Part shown: piece by piece, positions 10,501-23,139 of the stretch
How the letters are laid out: the number at the start of each line of letters is the position of its first letter
Position numbering within the stretch: the first letter of the stretch is position 1
DNA from: Symbiodinium natans
Lineage: Eukaryota > Sar > Dinophyceae > Suessiales > Symbiodiniaceae
Assembly (NCBI GenBank): GCA_905221605.1
Contig: CAJNDS010002164.1
Location: forward strand, 186,001 to 250,000
Direction of reading: 5' to 3'
Length of the DNA: 64,000 bases
Notes under the pieces: generated by a model
Told to the model about the DNA's origin: nothing
The model's input: only the letters and a program-made list of their open reading frames with translations
Database searches by the model: none
Translations under genes and position numbers: made by a program

Positions 10501-13107
10501 CTCTGAATTGGCCCTTGCCTGAGCCTCTCTTTCACACTCTTCGGATGTACTACGTTGCATTGAACATTTGTGCAGACCGAAGGCCAAGTAGCTGGAAATG
10601 GGGGGGGTCAGCAATCACAGCCATCGCCGTCAAGAAAGAAGGGGGTCTTTCCGACAAAACAAAGGCTCGAAGTGCGCCACAGCTTGACGACCCAACCCTA
10701 ATCAAGGGTTCATGACAAAGCTCAGGTTCACCAACAATCCAAAGCTGTTTATGGGTTTACAGTCCATGAGTCAATGAGCTTTGAGATCCTGGTGGTGCAC
10801 ATCATGCGGAGCATTTGCCTGGCACCCCGTCTCAAGACCTTGCACTACCTCGTGGCCCTGGCCGGGGGGGAGAGGGGGGGGGGGGTGGGGGGTTTTTTCG
10901 CTTGGGGGCTCAGAGTTCGGAGAGTATAGAGTTATAGCAGCAGCTCGAGCAGACTACTCCCTTTGACGGGGCTGCTTGGTGAGAAGGGGTTCAGGACCAA
11001 CTTCAGGGTTGTCGACTTCATGGCCAGGCGCTTGCCGATACAATGACTTGATGGTCCGGGGCAATGCAAACCAACGCTATCTGTTTCGGCCGCGAGGTGG
11101 CGCGACTGCTGCCGATCTACTCCCGCCTGGGCATGGTTCTGTTGTGCACGCCCCTTGACACACATCAAGGCGTTCGGGCTCATTAGGACCTCTCTTGTCG
11201 AAGCGCCTCAGATGCGGCATTTTTGTTGTTGGCTCCCGAGTAGGGCCAATGCATCAGCATCGCCCGTAAAGTCCCGAAGCAGGAGAAGAATCAGCACGAA
11301 ATTCAAGTTTTTGTAACATTGAAGCCAGTACCTGGGCAGCTCCGTCCCCAACAACTGGTGTCCCACGTCAGGGTGTTCTCAGGAATTGGGTCAGCAAGAA
11401 CCGTCCGCCAAGGTTCTACTTCTTTGCAACCATCGGGGTGACGCAGCTGCAGGGTTTAGGGTTTAGGGTTTAGGGTTTAGGGTCCCTTAACCCTAAACTT
11501 TAACCCTAAACCCCAAATCCAAGCGGTTTCTATGTGGGTAAGGTAATGGTAAGCTTCATGCTTCTCCAACGATTTCGGTCGCGGGGCTGGAAGCACTGTG
11601 CTGTAGACTCCTGTACGCCCATACCACTACAGCAGTCTGGGCAGAGCTGCCACATCATGGTTGGGCGGGGGGGGGGGGGAGGGGTACGGGTTCCTGGCAT
11701 GCCCGCACACAGCCCCGCCTCAGGAGCCGCTCTTCGGCGGACGCATTTACAAAGGGAACCCACAGATCCTTAGTGGCACTTGGGCAAAGAGTGCCGAGCT
11801 GTGGTCTTCGTGGCATAAGTTGATCAGTCCAGGTTAGATGGGTCTTCCTTTGCGGCGTCCCACTTCTGGGCCCTGAACTTCAACGACGTCCCTTCAGGCA
11901 CCGTCATCTTGGTTGGGGCAGCAGCATGCGCCACATACAAGCCTGGTTCCAAATCAATGCATGAAGCATGCCACGGAGTAGAAGGCATTGGTGGTTGGTT
12001 GTAAGACAGAAGCTCTTGGGCAGCGACGCAGGCTTCGTGACGCTCTTCTCCCTGATGGTTGTCAACAACTGGTTTGTCGCTCTTCTTGGTTTGGGTCCCT
12101 TTTAGCTCCAGGCACCAAATCGCTGAGAGTGTGGAATTCTAATTGGGAGCTTGCTGCACAGGGATGGCGGGATAGGCTAGGGATACTTTCTGGATGCGCT
12201 CTCCTCGAAATGCGGTTGCGCTCTCGAGGAGATAGCTGGTGCGTGCATTCTGGTGACGACCGAATACTCCGCCATCTTCTTTGTGTCCTTCTTCGTGACC
12301 CGACGCAGTGCAGAGCAATTGCCAAAGTGAAGGTAAGTCAAGCAATGCCTGGCTCAAAGCCACTCACGGCCGCAAGTGCCGAAATGGCTTTTTCTTGACA
12401 AAGGCTGAATCTACTTGCTGAGGTGTTGGTCAATCTTATCGTCCTCAACATCCTAATTGCTTTGATCTTGGAGGCGTCCCAAGCCGTGCGCGAGGACGGA
12501 ACTAACAAGAAGCGGTGAGTTCTCCTAGCCACATGCTTCCGATCTCAGCTGATGGGGCTGTCCAGCATGTTGGCCGTGTTGCAGGCTCCTGAGTTACTTT
12601 GGGTTCCCGGTTCCCGGTTTCCCCCTTTACCCCTATCACTACCTGGGTCTGAGGACATGTTGCCGTGCAAGCATTAATGACTGGAAGCTTTGTGTCTGGA
12701 CTCTAAGCCCCTGCATAAAAGGCACAAAGAAGCTGCCCCACTTCACCTGCATATCGAAACTCATCTGCCTTCAAGCCGAAAATTTGGAGGAGTTGCAAGA
12801 GTCGGATGTGGGAGACCTCGTCCTGGAAGAGTCCAGCCCACAGACGTTAGGCTCTGGTGTGTGAAGCCCCCCTTCTGAGGGTGTTGTGCCAGCTTGGGTT
12901 GGGAGTTGGGTGGCATTCGGTAGGTCAAGGGTTGAGATGAAGTCTTCAGGCCTGGGACTTGCAACCCTAAGTTGCCAGGTCTTGCTCCCCACCTAAGCCT
13001 TGCTGAGTGCAGGCAGCCGTGAAGGTCTCTTGCAGCGGATGCTGACCGAAGCGTGGTTGCAGTTCAAGCTCGATTTGTTGTTTATTGGGCTTTGGTTCAG
13101 GGTTTGA
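3351..13107 (+). CDS. Two-pore (TPC-type) voltage-gated cation channel with EF-hand linker
   Basis: TPC channels are dimers with two six-helix domains per chain, found in endolysosomal or vacuolar membranes, passing Na+ or Ca2+. Exons read by eye: 3351-3418 (S5, VFAWMGLIIF), 3585-3630 (pore helix), 4250-4336 (filter I, LFTTANFPDVMVPSY), 4459-4533 (S6, LYLLNNILLAAAYDAYK), 5727-5772, 6732-6812 (EF-hand, FHHLDADHSGMISED), about 6892 and 7263 (linker, IPEDEFKSVLEAV), 10146-10245 (S2 of domain II, NRFDFVSNALLIVM), 10779-10865 (S4-like), 10994-11022, 11097-11143, 11413-11451 (S5, FYFFATIGVTQLQ), 11833-11897 (NFNDVPSG), 12032-12088 (filter II, FVTLFSLMVVNNWFV), 12236-12294, 12423-12514 (S6, LNILIALILEA), about 12800-12850 and 13013-13107 (GLLQRMLTEAW, stop 13105-13107). 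The layout matches plant TPC1: EF-hand linker between domains and a short C-terminal tail. I could not find S1-S4 of domain I or S1 of domain II. Several joins are phase-checked and several are not. Confidence 0.82.
4885..4940. repeat. Short inverted-repeat element (family B) in a channel intron
   Basis: ATGTTCT and AGAACAT bound a stretch of about 50 bp holding CCCTTATACTAACAGTCCTTA. The same core, CTTAAACTAACAGTCCTTA, starts the element at 29792-29896. A second palindromic GTCCCTTAAAGGG block lies near 4745. Both sit between channel exons at 4533 and 5727. Confidence 0.45.
5955..7545. repeat. TA / GA microsatellites in channel introns
   Basis: Short runs of TATATA occur at about 5957-5975, 7105-7128 and 7497-7530, with a GA run at about 7456-7482. 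The exons around 6732, 6892 and 7263 lie between them. The rest of 7300-10145 is one or more introns of the channel gene in which I recognise no exon, although S1 of domain II should lie there. Confidence 0.75.
11451..11516. repeat. Head-to-head interstitial telomere-like repeats
   Basis: About four TTTAGGG units on the plus strand are followed within 10 bases by CCCTAAA units in the opposite sense, separated by GTCCCTTAA. They lie in the channel intron between the exons ending about 11451 and starting 11833. Confidence 0.85.
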
Positions 13108-16050
13108 ATCATTTCATGGTGTTTTTCATCCAATCTTTAGCATTTCGCGGGTGAGTCTTCTGGGGATTCCTTTCAGGCCGCCCACCTTTCCCCGAAGTGT
13201 TGATGTGCAGCAGCTTGAGGCACACAGAGGGTCCTTGTATGAATAGACGCCTTGTTGGCTCAGACAGCTGCCTTTAAGGAGGAAATCTCCAAGTCCAGAT
13301 CAACATCGCAGGACCTGCTGCCAACACTTTTGATCTCTTAGAGCGGCCCATTGAATCCCCATCAGGAAGACATTCTGTAGGGCTGAGATACTCCCCATAA
13401 ATGTTTCTGAGAGCAGCGAAATAGCCCCGAAAGGCCCAACTCTTTCCTGGGAAGAAAGCATCGTAGGGGGCTTTCTTGCTCTTCAGAGGGGCTGGCAGAG
13501 ATGGGAAGAATAGTTGAGAGCTTGCTGCATGTGAAGGACCTGATGAAGTACACTGCGGAAGGACACGGGGTTAGAAGCAGATGCACGGGGTTCATCGCCG
13601 ACATGATGCAAAACATAAGACAGAAGCATCACATATGTCGGACACAGAGGTTCAATCAACAACCAGGACGCCCTGATGACAGCAACTCAAGAAAGAAGAT
13701 GATGGATTATCATACCCCAACCCCCAACCCTTGAGACATTTCACAATGCAGCGGCTTGTCTCCCCCCTCTTGCGGCGCGCTCCTTCGGAGGAAATATCCC
13801 GGAAACCACCAGCGGGGACTCTGAGTCAGGATCGACGGATGGCTCGGGGGAGTGATCTTTGCTTTCCGAGCCGGCGTCCCTCGACTTCCTGAAGCTGTCA
13901 AGTAATCTAGGTCCTTCAGGCCTACTCGCGTCTCATTAGGACTGCATCGGCAGGTTTGCGGCTGGAACCAGGGTACATAGGGCTGGCTTGGGTGTCGGGG
14001 GCGCCGATCTTGGTGATCTCATGGCGCCAAGTTGTTGCATAGCGACATGGAAGCATGTCTTGCGCAGGGCAAAGCCTGCCTTTTTACGGCTACTCGTCGG
14101 ATAGTTCTAAATTCCATGCTGTGTCTCATTCTGGCGGAGAGAGGCAGCAACAACCCCTAGACCCCGGAACCCTATACTGAAAGCCACTGCAACGACAATT
14201 CACCGGGTCTTTTGAGCGCAAAGTCAGTCCGCTCAAGGACCACCAGAGCTGCAGTTCTGTTGAATTTCAACTCGGGATTTGCAAGCTTCAGGGTACGTAA
14301 AACGCAGAGATCATTACACATGATGGCAACGTATACGGGTCCCTGGTTTGTCATTGTTGCTGTGCATTGCTGAGTTGAGAAGCGCCATCGGCTTTGCTAC
14401 AAATTTCAGGCGACTCACGGTGCCGGGTACCGCTTAGAGCTATGCCCCGTGCTTCCAGGTTTGTTTTGATTCGGAAGTCATCCGAAATTCTTCGTTGGGA
14501 TTTCGACTATCTACCCCTATGAAGCTGCGACTGCCGGCAAAGCTCTGAGCTGGGAGAGCATGCTGCTTTGAAACGACTCCATCCGGTATTCATTGTGAGC
14601 CCTGAACGGCAGGCAGTTGGCCGGCACGACCTTTCTGCAAGAGCGCACGCAACAGGGCTGACAATGTCAATCAGGATCGCAGCAGACCCTCTGAAGCCAG
14701 TCCATCTGTAGATCTATGTAGATCTGTAAAGCCCTCACAAACCCTTACTGAGCCCTGCAAACGACCATGATCCATATTCACAAAACAACATCAAAGGTGC
14801 GGGATGCGAGCTTGCTTCCCAGGACTCCCCCAGCCGCCCCCAAAAGCTCCAAGGGACTTTCGGGTTTAGCGTAAATGAAAACGAGCCCGGATGCGAACGG
14901 GCTAATGCAAACGCGCAGCATCAGTCGTGGTTTCATGCCTGTTCGCAGACGCTGATGGCTCTGACATGCCTGGCAAGTGCATCCTCTACATGCTTTCCCG
15001 TTTCGACAACTGTTCACTGCCCGGCGCATCAACACCGTTTACCCAAGATCCAGCCCCTGACCCTCTCTTGTAGCCAAACCTTGCTCCCTCGCACCACCCA
15101 ACCTTGCGCACTTGTTGTCTAAACCCTCAACCCGAAGAAGCCCCTAAACCCTGCCTCTCTGCCTGGGTCCATTCCCGGCTCGGGCTTCTCAGAGCAGCCG
15201 CCCAAGAGAGGCCATGGCAGCTTCCAGGTCCCTGCGATTATACTGCATTACTTATTTCATGATTATGTTGTATATTCTGTAAAAAAATGTATGGTGTTGT
15301 TTTGTATCGGATTATATGATATGATATGATATGATATGATATGATGTGATACAACATTATATTTCGTGTTCTTATATTATATTGTATTTCATTGTATTAT
15401 ACTATATTACATTGTATTATATGTATATATATAGATTATTATATTATATAAATGAAAGATCTTTTATTTTGTACATCGTGTACTGTCTTATGCTGATTCT
15501 TCTACTATAGTTGCATGCTAGTGCAGGCCTTGAGAGCTTCGTGCTTTTGGGACTTTGGATGAGAAGGAACTTAGCTTCCGGGGAAAAAGGGGAACTTGGC
15601 GAGGCCTGGAGCGGTTTAGGGTTTACTAGGGTTTAGGGTTTGAGGAGGGTTTCCGGGTGCTCCGAGACAGTCTTGCAAGGCCTGCGGACGAGGAGGCGCT
15701 GCTTGCGTTACCAGCTCCTGTGCCCAGTGGGTCCCCAAATCTGCAGCCCAGGTGGGTTTGGGGCGTAGGGGGGCGGTTCGGTGATGCAGCGGCGAGTCTT
15801 GCTTGACTAGTCGGCTGGGTTTCACATCTGAAGCGTTTGACGGAATGTACATATATATATATATGTATTATATAAGGGCCAGCCCCAACTTTCGGGGTTC
15901 CGAAGACTGCGAGAATAGCAGGGTTGGAGCTGTCGCACTGCCACGCTTAGGGATGCACGAACTTGGGGTGGCGCTTACTTCGGCCGTGGCTCGTAGATTC
16001 ATGGATCATGTTTCAGAAGCCTCTGAAGCCCTTCTCTACAACCGCTGAGG
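13108..16050. other. Intergenic stretch, no gene recognised
   Basis: I see no convincing exon here. Short open pieces (for example 13501-13734 +) lack family resemblance. A weak AT-rich microsatellite, ATGATATGATATG-like and TATTATA-like, occupies about 15240-15450. One or two TTTAGGG copies lie near 15620. Confidence 0.5.
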
Positions 16051-17372
16051 ATGTCAGGGAGCTTGCGCCTTGCAGCGGTGGTGAGTGCCCTGTTCGTTGC
16101 TGCGGCGCTGGGCACCGTGGTGGCCGGGACGAGTAGGAGGATCGCCCCCCAAGGGGTTTAAAAAGTCCCGAGGGTGCTCGTACCAGGAGGCTTGGTTTTG
16201 TGCCTTTGGGACGCTTTCAGCCACTGAGATGCGAAACTGTAAGATGAATCTGACTGCCCCCCAGGAGCATCCTTTTGCTTGGCGAGGCAAGCTCACAGCT
16301 CGGGAAGGGAAAGCGCGCGTGGCACCATAGCCCGCCCCCACATGGGAAGTTTTTTGCCCGCGCTGGGTTCTGAAAACCCATATCTGATAGCTCAATTTCA
16401 CATCCTTAGCACATCTTGGCACCCAGTAGACGCCAGTTTCGACCCGGATAGACCACACACATATTATATAGATATATATATAGATATATAGATATACGTA
16501 TAGATATATAGATATATAGATATATAGATATATAGATATATAGATATATAGATATATACATATATAGATATATAGATATATAGACATATAGATATATAGA
16601 TATATAGATATATAATATAGATATGTAGATATATAGATAAAAAGATATATAGATATAGACATGTATATCTATATATATATATATTATATATATATACATA
16701 TACATATATAATGTATATATTCTTTATATATAGAGTGTATATAAAGTAATAAAGTGTATAATATGTATATCTATATATACGACAGTGACATACTAAGTTG
16801 AACTGCACCCTTGGCCGATCTTGAACCTTCGCACGAAGACAGGCAGAGAGCCTCGTCGGTCTGGACGCAGTTCCGGATGGTTGCTTTAAGCTCCCTGGCC
16901 TGAGTTCGGATCGCAGCTGCTCGCCTAAAGCACCTTAAAAGCAGGAACAGGTGTCCCTCAACAAGGGGAAGGTCGAGTGGTCCGAGAGGCCAGAAAACGT
17001 AATGCAGTATTAGCAATTCATGTATGAATGAATCCCTGGCCAAAATCCTCGTCCTTGCAAGACCTCTGGCGCAAGATTCCTGATTTTGCCGCCTGTCCTA
17101 GGCGCGGCATGTTCTACACGGGTCCGCACAAACTGCCCGGCTCCACTCGCACGGTGGAGGCACGAGAACTGACTGCCAGGCTCTGTGTGTGCATGCGAGA
17201 TCGATTAATTGTCACTTAAGGCAGTCCCGCTGATTTATGATGAAGTCCAGTGCCGTGTATCACCCCCCCCCCCCCCCTGCTGCTTGTATTCGAGCTGATG
17301 CTGGGTCTGCTCAACCTGGTGGGCCGGCGGTATCCTGAGGCACCGAAACATGATCTTCCATCCATCACCTAG
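16051..17372 (+). CDS. Possible small secretory or membrane protein, exons at both ends
   Basis: I do not recognise this protein. An ATG at 16051 opens a frame with an arginine-flanked hydrophobic stretch, [20 protein letters not shown], ending in alanine and glycine, typical of a signal peptide or signal anchor. The frame runs to about 16150 before a stop just after CCCCAAG. A possible internal piece lies at 17060-17180 ([20 protein letters not shown]). An exon ending at a stop at 17370-17372 encodes a hydrophobic helix, [20 protein letters not shown], then a short charged tail. Linking these three is inference: they share strand and order, but I could not verify splice phases, and the last piece begins next to a long C run. 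Confidence 0.3.
16455..16790. repeat. GATATATA microsatellite
   Basis: Roughly 300 bp of GATATATA units with drift (CATATA, GTATAT), between the putative exons at 16051 and 17060. It yields long Tyr/Ile-rich open frames on the minus strand that are not genes. Confidence 0.92.
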
Positions 17373-17399
17373 TTTTCAGACCCAGCATCAAAGGAGGCA

Positions 17400-17515
17400 A
17401 CTGCCTGCACCCGGGATTTATATACCCTACTATACTATGGTTAAGAGTTGAGTAAAGGGGACTTATATACCCTGCTATGATGGTTGAAAGGGTAGTTGGG
17501 GGGGGGGGGGGGGGG
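17400..17515. repeat. Short duplicated block and G homopolymer
   Basis: TTATATACCCTACTAT and TTATATACCCTGCTATGATGG occur about 50 bp apart, followed by a run of about 18 G at 17497-17514. A matching C run of about 14 lies at 17263-17276. No gene seen. Confidence 0.6.
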
Positions 17516-17899
17516 GTGCTGGTACGCCCGCACCATGCCCAGGACTCACCGCAGGAATGCCAACTGCGGTGTCGGCGGACTTTTGCTTGTCCAGGCCTCA
17601 GGACTACCCAGCACCACCGTCGAAAGTATGGGCCCGATCAGCTTCTTATATATATATGAGCCCGCCGCCTTTAGGGTCTATTTAGCTTTGGGTTTTTCTT
17701 ATTGCTTAAAAAGAGCGAATATAAATATCGTAATACAAAAATACATATTTACACCTACATATGGCACGCAAATCTCATGCCCAGCGGTTCTAGGCCTAGC
17801 CGCACGCCATTACGAACTGCGAATTTCTGGTTGTTCTTATTTTCATTTGTTTCTCTTTGCTATCTGTGTATGCGTGTTCTTTTTTCAGCCTGCGTGAAA

Positions 17900-20800
17900 A
17901 AGTCGCTGTTTGGCTGCGGCAGAAGGGAAAGAGAAGTGAGAGAGGAGAGACAACAAGGAGGCCATTTTAATTTTCTGGAAGGGTATTGATTGAAAAGAAG
18001 AGAAGAGACAAGAAACAAGGAGACGGATGGCACTCTTCTTTATCTATCATCTCTCCCTTCCTTGCCTCTCCCGTTTCCCTCTATAATTCAAAAGACAAGA
18101 CCATTCTTGCTCTTCGCAGATCAGAGGAGAGATCAAAAGGAATGCAATTTTAATGGGAAGAGCAATGAAAAGAATGGAAGAGAAATGAAGACAGGAGAGG
18201 GAGGTGCAAAATCAGGCTAAGAGAAGATGGTGCTCGTTTTCATCTTTCTTCTCTTGCTCTTTTCCTTTTCAAATAAACAACAAAAGGAAGAACAATGAAC
18301 ATGCAAAGGAACCCGTTTTCTTTTTCCATGTGGGAACAAGGAAAGAACAGAGGCGATAAGGCGAGAGGAGGGATTTGCTGAAGCATGGGGAGGGTCTACG
18401 GACAAGGAGCCAACCCCGCTCACTTTCCCCATCCATTGAAACAGGAAAAGAAAGGAACAGGGCCTCCATTCCCCTCTTGTTCTTCCTTTCTTGTGTTTTT
18501 GTCACATCAAGGGGAACAGGAGAAGAGAAGGGAGAGAAGAAGGAGAGAGGAGAGACAAAAAGGATTGCATTTGTACTGGGAAGAGCAAAGAAAAGAATAG
18601 AAGAGAGATGAATAAAGGAGAGGGAGAGACAAAATAAGGCGCAGAGAAGATGGCACTCTTCTTTATCTATCCTCTCCCCCTTATCTCTCCCTGCCCTCTT
18701 TCTTTTCGAAATAAGAAAACAAAAAGGAAGAGCTATGAGAAGGAGAAGGGGACGGAAAGGAATAGAAGGGATAGGCCGATAGGAGGGGGTATGGCAAGGT
18801 CCACGCGCAAGGAGTCACCCTCTGCTTACCCTTCCACTGCCTTATCATACAAGTTCCTGTCTTGCGCTGTATCAGTTGAAAGGAAACAGAAGGAGAGAAG
18901 GGAAAGGGAAGTGAGAGAGGAGAGATGACAAGGATGGCATTTTTCTGGAAGCGCAACTGTACCGGAATGTGGCCACAATAAGCAGGCCAGGGAGACTCAG
19001 GCGGGGCAACTGTAGCGGAATGTGGCCACAACAAGCAGGCCAGGGAGGCTCAGGCGGGGCAAGTCTCTCCCTAATTAGAAAAAAACCAATCTTGCTCTTC
19101 GCAAATCGATAAGTGCCCTTCTTCCTCTTCAGGAAATCGCCTTTCCCTTATTTTGCTTTCTGAAGCGAATAAGAAAAAGAACAGATAAGAAGACAGGACA
19201 GGGAATGACTAGGTAAAGAGAGGAGCTCTTCAATTTTGCATTACTTTTCCTTCTTGGGGGGTCCTTTTTTCTCCCTTGAAGATGCAGAAAACTCTCAAAA
19301 GGAACGCCCGTTCCATCGCCCATTTACTCTTCCCTTCCTTATCTCCTATGCTCTTTTCCTTAGTCATTGCAACAGGAGAAGACAGGAAAAGGGCCTCCAT
19401 TCCCCTCTTGTTCTTCCTTTCTTGTGTTTTTGTCATATAAAGGGGAACAGGAGAAGAGAAGGGAAAGAGAAGGAGAGAGGAGCGATGAAAGGAACACAAT
19501 TTTAATGGGAAGAGCCAAGAAAAGAATGGAAGAGAGATGAATAAAGGAGAAGGAGAGACAAAACAAGTTGCAAAGAAGATGGCGCTCTTCTTAATCCATC
19601 CCCTCTCCCTTTTCTCTCCCTTCCCTTTTTCTTTTCGAAATAAGAAAAACTAAGCAGGAAGAACTATGAAAAGGAGAAGGGTAAGGAAAAGAGCAGAAGA
19701 GATAGGCCGAAAAGAGTGATATGATGAAGTATGGCAAGGTCCACACGCAAGGAGTCACCCTCTGCTTACCCTCCCACTGCCCTTATCATACAAGTTCCCT
19801 TCTTGTGGTTTATCAGCTAAACGGAAACAGAAGGAGAGAAGGGAAAGAGAAGTGAGAGAGGAGAGACAACAAGGATGCCATGTTAATTTTCTGGAAGGGT
19901 ATTGAAAAGAAGAGAAAAGACAAGAAACAAGGGGACGGATGGCACTCTTCTGTATCTATCATCCTTGTCTTTCCCTTTTCCCTCTATAATTAGAAAAACA
20001 GGCGCCCTCTCTCGTCTTCAGGAACCCGTTCACTTTTTCCGTTTGGGAACAAGGAAAAGAACAGAGGCGATAGGGCGAGAGGAAGAATTTGCTGAAGCAT
20101 GGGGAGGGTCTACGGGCAAGTAGCCAACCCCGCTCACTTGCCCCATCCATTGTGAAAAGAACAGGGCCTCCATTCCCCTCTTGTTCTTCCTTTCTTGCGT
20201 TTTTGTCATTTAAGGGGGAACAGCAGAAGAGAAGGGAAAGAGAAGGAGAGAGGAGCGATGAAAGGAACACAATTTTAATGGGAAGAGCCAAGAAAAGAAT
20301 AGAAGAGAGATGAATAAAGGAGAGGGAGAGACAAAACAAGGCGCAAAGAAGATGGCACTCTTCTTTATCTATCCTCTCTCCCTTATCTCTGCAAGGAATA
20401 GAACAGACAGGAAGCAAGGAGACGGAGTGACAAAACTTGTCGCAAAGCTTTATATATCTCCCTTGTCTCTCCCTAATTAGAAAAAACCAATCTTGCTATT
20501 CACAGATAGATAGGTGCCCTTCTTCCTCTTCAGGAAATCGCCTTTCCCTTATTTTGCTTGTTGAAGCGACTAAGAAGAACAACAGATAAGAAGAGAGGAC
20601 AGGGAATGACTAGGTAAAGAGAGGAGCTCTTCAATTTTCCTCCCTATCTCTTATGTTACTTTTCCTCCTTGGGGGATGTCCTTTTTTCTCCCTTGAAGAT
20701 GCAGAAAACTCTCAAAAGAAACGCCCGTTCCATCGCCCATTTACTCTTCAATTCGCTTCCTTATCTCCTATGCTCTTTTCCTTATTCATTGCAACAGGAG

Positions 20801-22830
20801 AAGACAGGAAAAGGGCCTCCATTCCCCTCTTGTTCTTCCTTTCTTGTGTGTTTGTCATATAAAGGGGAACAGGAGAAGAGAAGGGAAAGAGAAGGGGAGA
20901 GGAGCGATGAAAGGAACACAATTTTAATGGGAAGAGCCAAGAAAAGAATGGAAGAGAGATGAATAAAGGAGAAGGAGAGACAAAACAAGTTGCAAAGAAG
21001 ATGGCGCTCTTCTTAATCCATCCCCTCTCCCTTATCTCTCCCTTCCCTTTTTCTTTTCGAAATAAGAAAAACTAAGCAGGAAGAATTATGAAAAGGAGAA
21101 GGGTAAGGAAAAGAGCAGAAGAGATAGGCCGAAAAGAGTGATATGATGAAGTATGGCAAGGTCCACACTCAAGGAGTCACCCTCTGCTTACCCTCCCACT
21201 GCCTTTATCATACAAGTTCCTTTATTGTGGTTTAACAGCTAAACGGAAACAGAAGGAGAGAAGGGAAAGAGAAGTGAGAGAGGAGAGACAACAAGGATGC
21301 CATTTTAATTTTCTGGAAGGGTATTGAAAAGAAGAGAAAAGACAAGAAACAAGGAGACGGATCGCACTCTTCTTTATCTATCATCCTTGTCTTTCCCTTT
21401 TCCCTCTATAATTAGAAAAACAGGCGCCCTCTCTCGTCTTCAGGAACCCGTTCACTTTTTCCGTTTGGGAACAAGGAAAAGAACAGAGAGGCGATAGGGC
21501 GAGAGGAAGAATATGCTGAAGCATGGGGAGGGTCTACGGGCAAGGAGCCAACCCCGCTCACTTGCCCCATCCATTGTGAAAAGAACAGGGCCTCCTTCCC
21601 CTCTTGTTCTTCCTTTCTTGCGTTTTTGTCATTTAAGGGGGAACAGCAGAAGAGAAGGGAAAGAGAAGGAGCGAGGAGAGATAACAATAACACCATATTA
21701 ATGGGAAGAGCCAAGAAAAGAATAGAAGAGAGATGAATAAAGGAGAGGGAGAGACAAAACAAGGCGCAAAGAAGATGGCACTCTTCTTTATCTATCCTCT
21801 CTCCCTTATCTCTGCAAGGAATAGAACAGACAGGAAGCAAGGAGACGGAGTGACAAAACTTGTCGCAAAGCTTTATATATCTCCCTTGTCTCTCCCTAAT
21901 TAGAAAAAACCAATCTTGCTATTCACAGATAGATAGGTGCCCTTCTTCCTCTTCAGGAAATCGCCTTTCCCTTATTTTGCTTTTTGAAGCGACTAAGAAA
22001 AACAACAGATAAGAAGAGAGGACAGGGAATGACTAGGTAAAGAGAGGAGCTCTTCAATTTTCCTCCCTATCTCTTATGTTACTTTTCCTTCTTGGGGGAT
22101 GTCTTTTTTCTCCCTTGAAGATGCAGAAAACTCTCAAAAGGAACACCCGTTCCAGTTCCATCGCCCATTTACTCTTCAATTCCCTTCCTTATCTCCTATG
22201 CTCTTTTCCTTATTCATTGCAACAGGAGAAGACAGGAAAAGGGCCTCCATTCCCCTCTTGTTCTTCCTTTCTTGTGTTTTTTGTCATATAAAGGGGAACA
22301 GCAGAAGAGAAGGGAAAGAGAAGGAGAGAGGAGCGATGAAAGGAACACAATTTTAATGGGAAGAGCCAAGAAAAGAATAGAAGAGAGATGAATAAAGGAG
22401 AGGGAGAGACAAAACAAGGCGCAAAGAAGATGGCACTCTTCTTTATCTATCCTCTCTCCCTGATCTCTGCAAGGAATAGAACAGACAGGAAGCAAGGAGA
22501 CGGAGTGACAAAACTTGTCGCAAAGCTTTATATATCTCCCTTGTCTCTCCCTAATTCGAAAAAGCCAATCTTGCTATTCACAGATAGGTACAGTACCCTT
22601 CCTCCTCTTCAGGAAATCGCCTTTCCCTTATTTTGCGTTTTGAAGCGACTAAGAAAAACAACAGATAAGAAGAGATGACAGGGAATGACTAAGTAAAGAG
22701 AGGATCTCTTCAATGTCCCTCCCTTTTTCTTATGTTACTTTTCCTTCTTGGGGGGTCCTTTTTTCTCCCTTGAAGATGCAGAAAACGATCAAAAAGGACA
22801 CCCGTTCCATCGCCCATATATAGGGAGACA
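17900..22830. repeat. Purine/pyrimidine-rich satellite with ~1.42-kb tandem unit
   Basis: The region alternates GA-rich and CT-rich runs. Landmarks recur at a fixed distance: GGGAATGACTAGG at 19201, 20602 and 22025; AGCATGGGGAGGGTCTACGG at about 18380, 20095 and 21516; GGAAGGGTATTGA at about 17980, 19892 and 21316. The later intervals are all 1,400-1,425 bp, so this is a large tandem duplication with an older, more diverged first copy. A second duplication, of about 60 bp (AATGTGGCCACAA with CAGGCCAGGGAG), sits at 18950-19065. The many 60-150-codon frames here follow from the lack of stop codons in purine-rich sequence; none has a recognisable domain. Confidence 0.85.
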
Positions 22831-23139
22831 GAGAAATCATGAGCATCAGCTGGGTTTGCTGCACCACTCAAAACTTCTCAAGTGACCTAGGCACACTCTG
22901 CGCCTATACGAGTACATTACAAGTACAAGTGCAAGTACAAGCCTTCGTTTTTGAGGTAGAGGGCACGAAAGGTGGAGGAGGGCTGGGGGGGGTGGGGTAA
23001 AAGAATTATGTAGAGCTACTTATAAGGTTTATACAGTTTATGAAGTGGGCTCTTTTTTCTCCTTTGGCTAATTTTGGGCAACATTTGCCCTTTGGGCCCA
23101 ATTTGGCCCCAAAAAAACGGCCCCAAAGGGCCCAACAAT

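Noticed and set aside
16054-16808. Long Tyr/Ile-rich minus-strand frames
   Set aside because: They arise from the GATATATA microsatellite. Composition is unlike any protein.
17900-22830. LTR retrotransposon
   Set aside because: Repeats are tandem rather than two terminal copies. I see no reverse transcriptase, integrase or primer-binding site.
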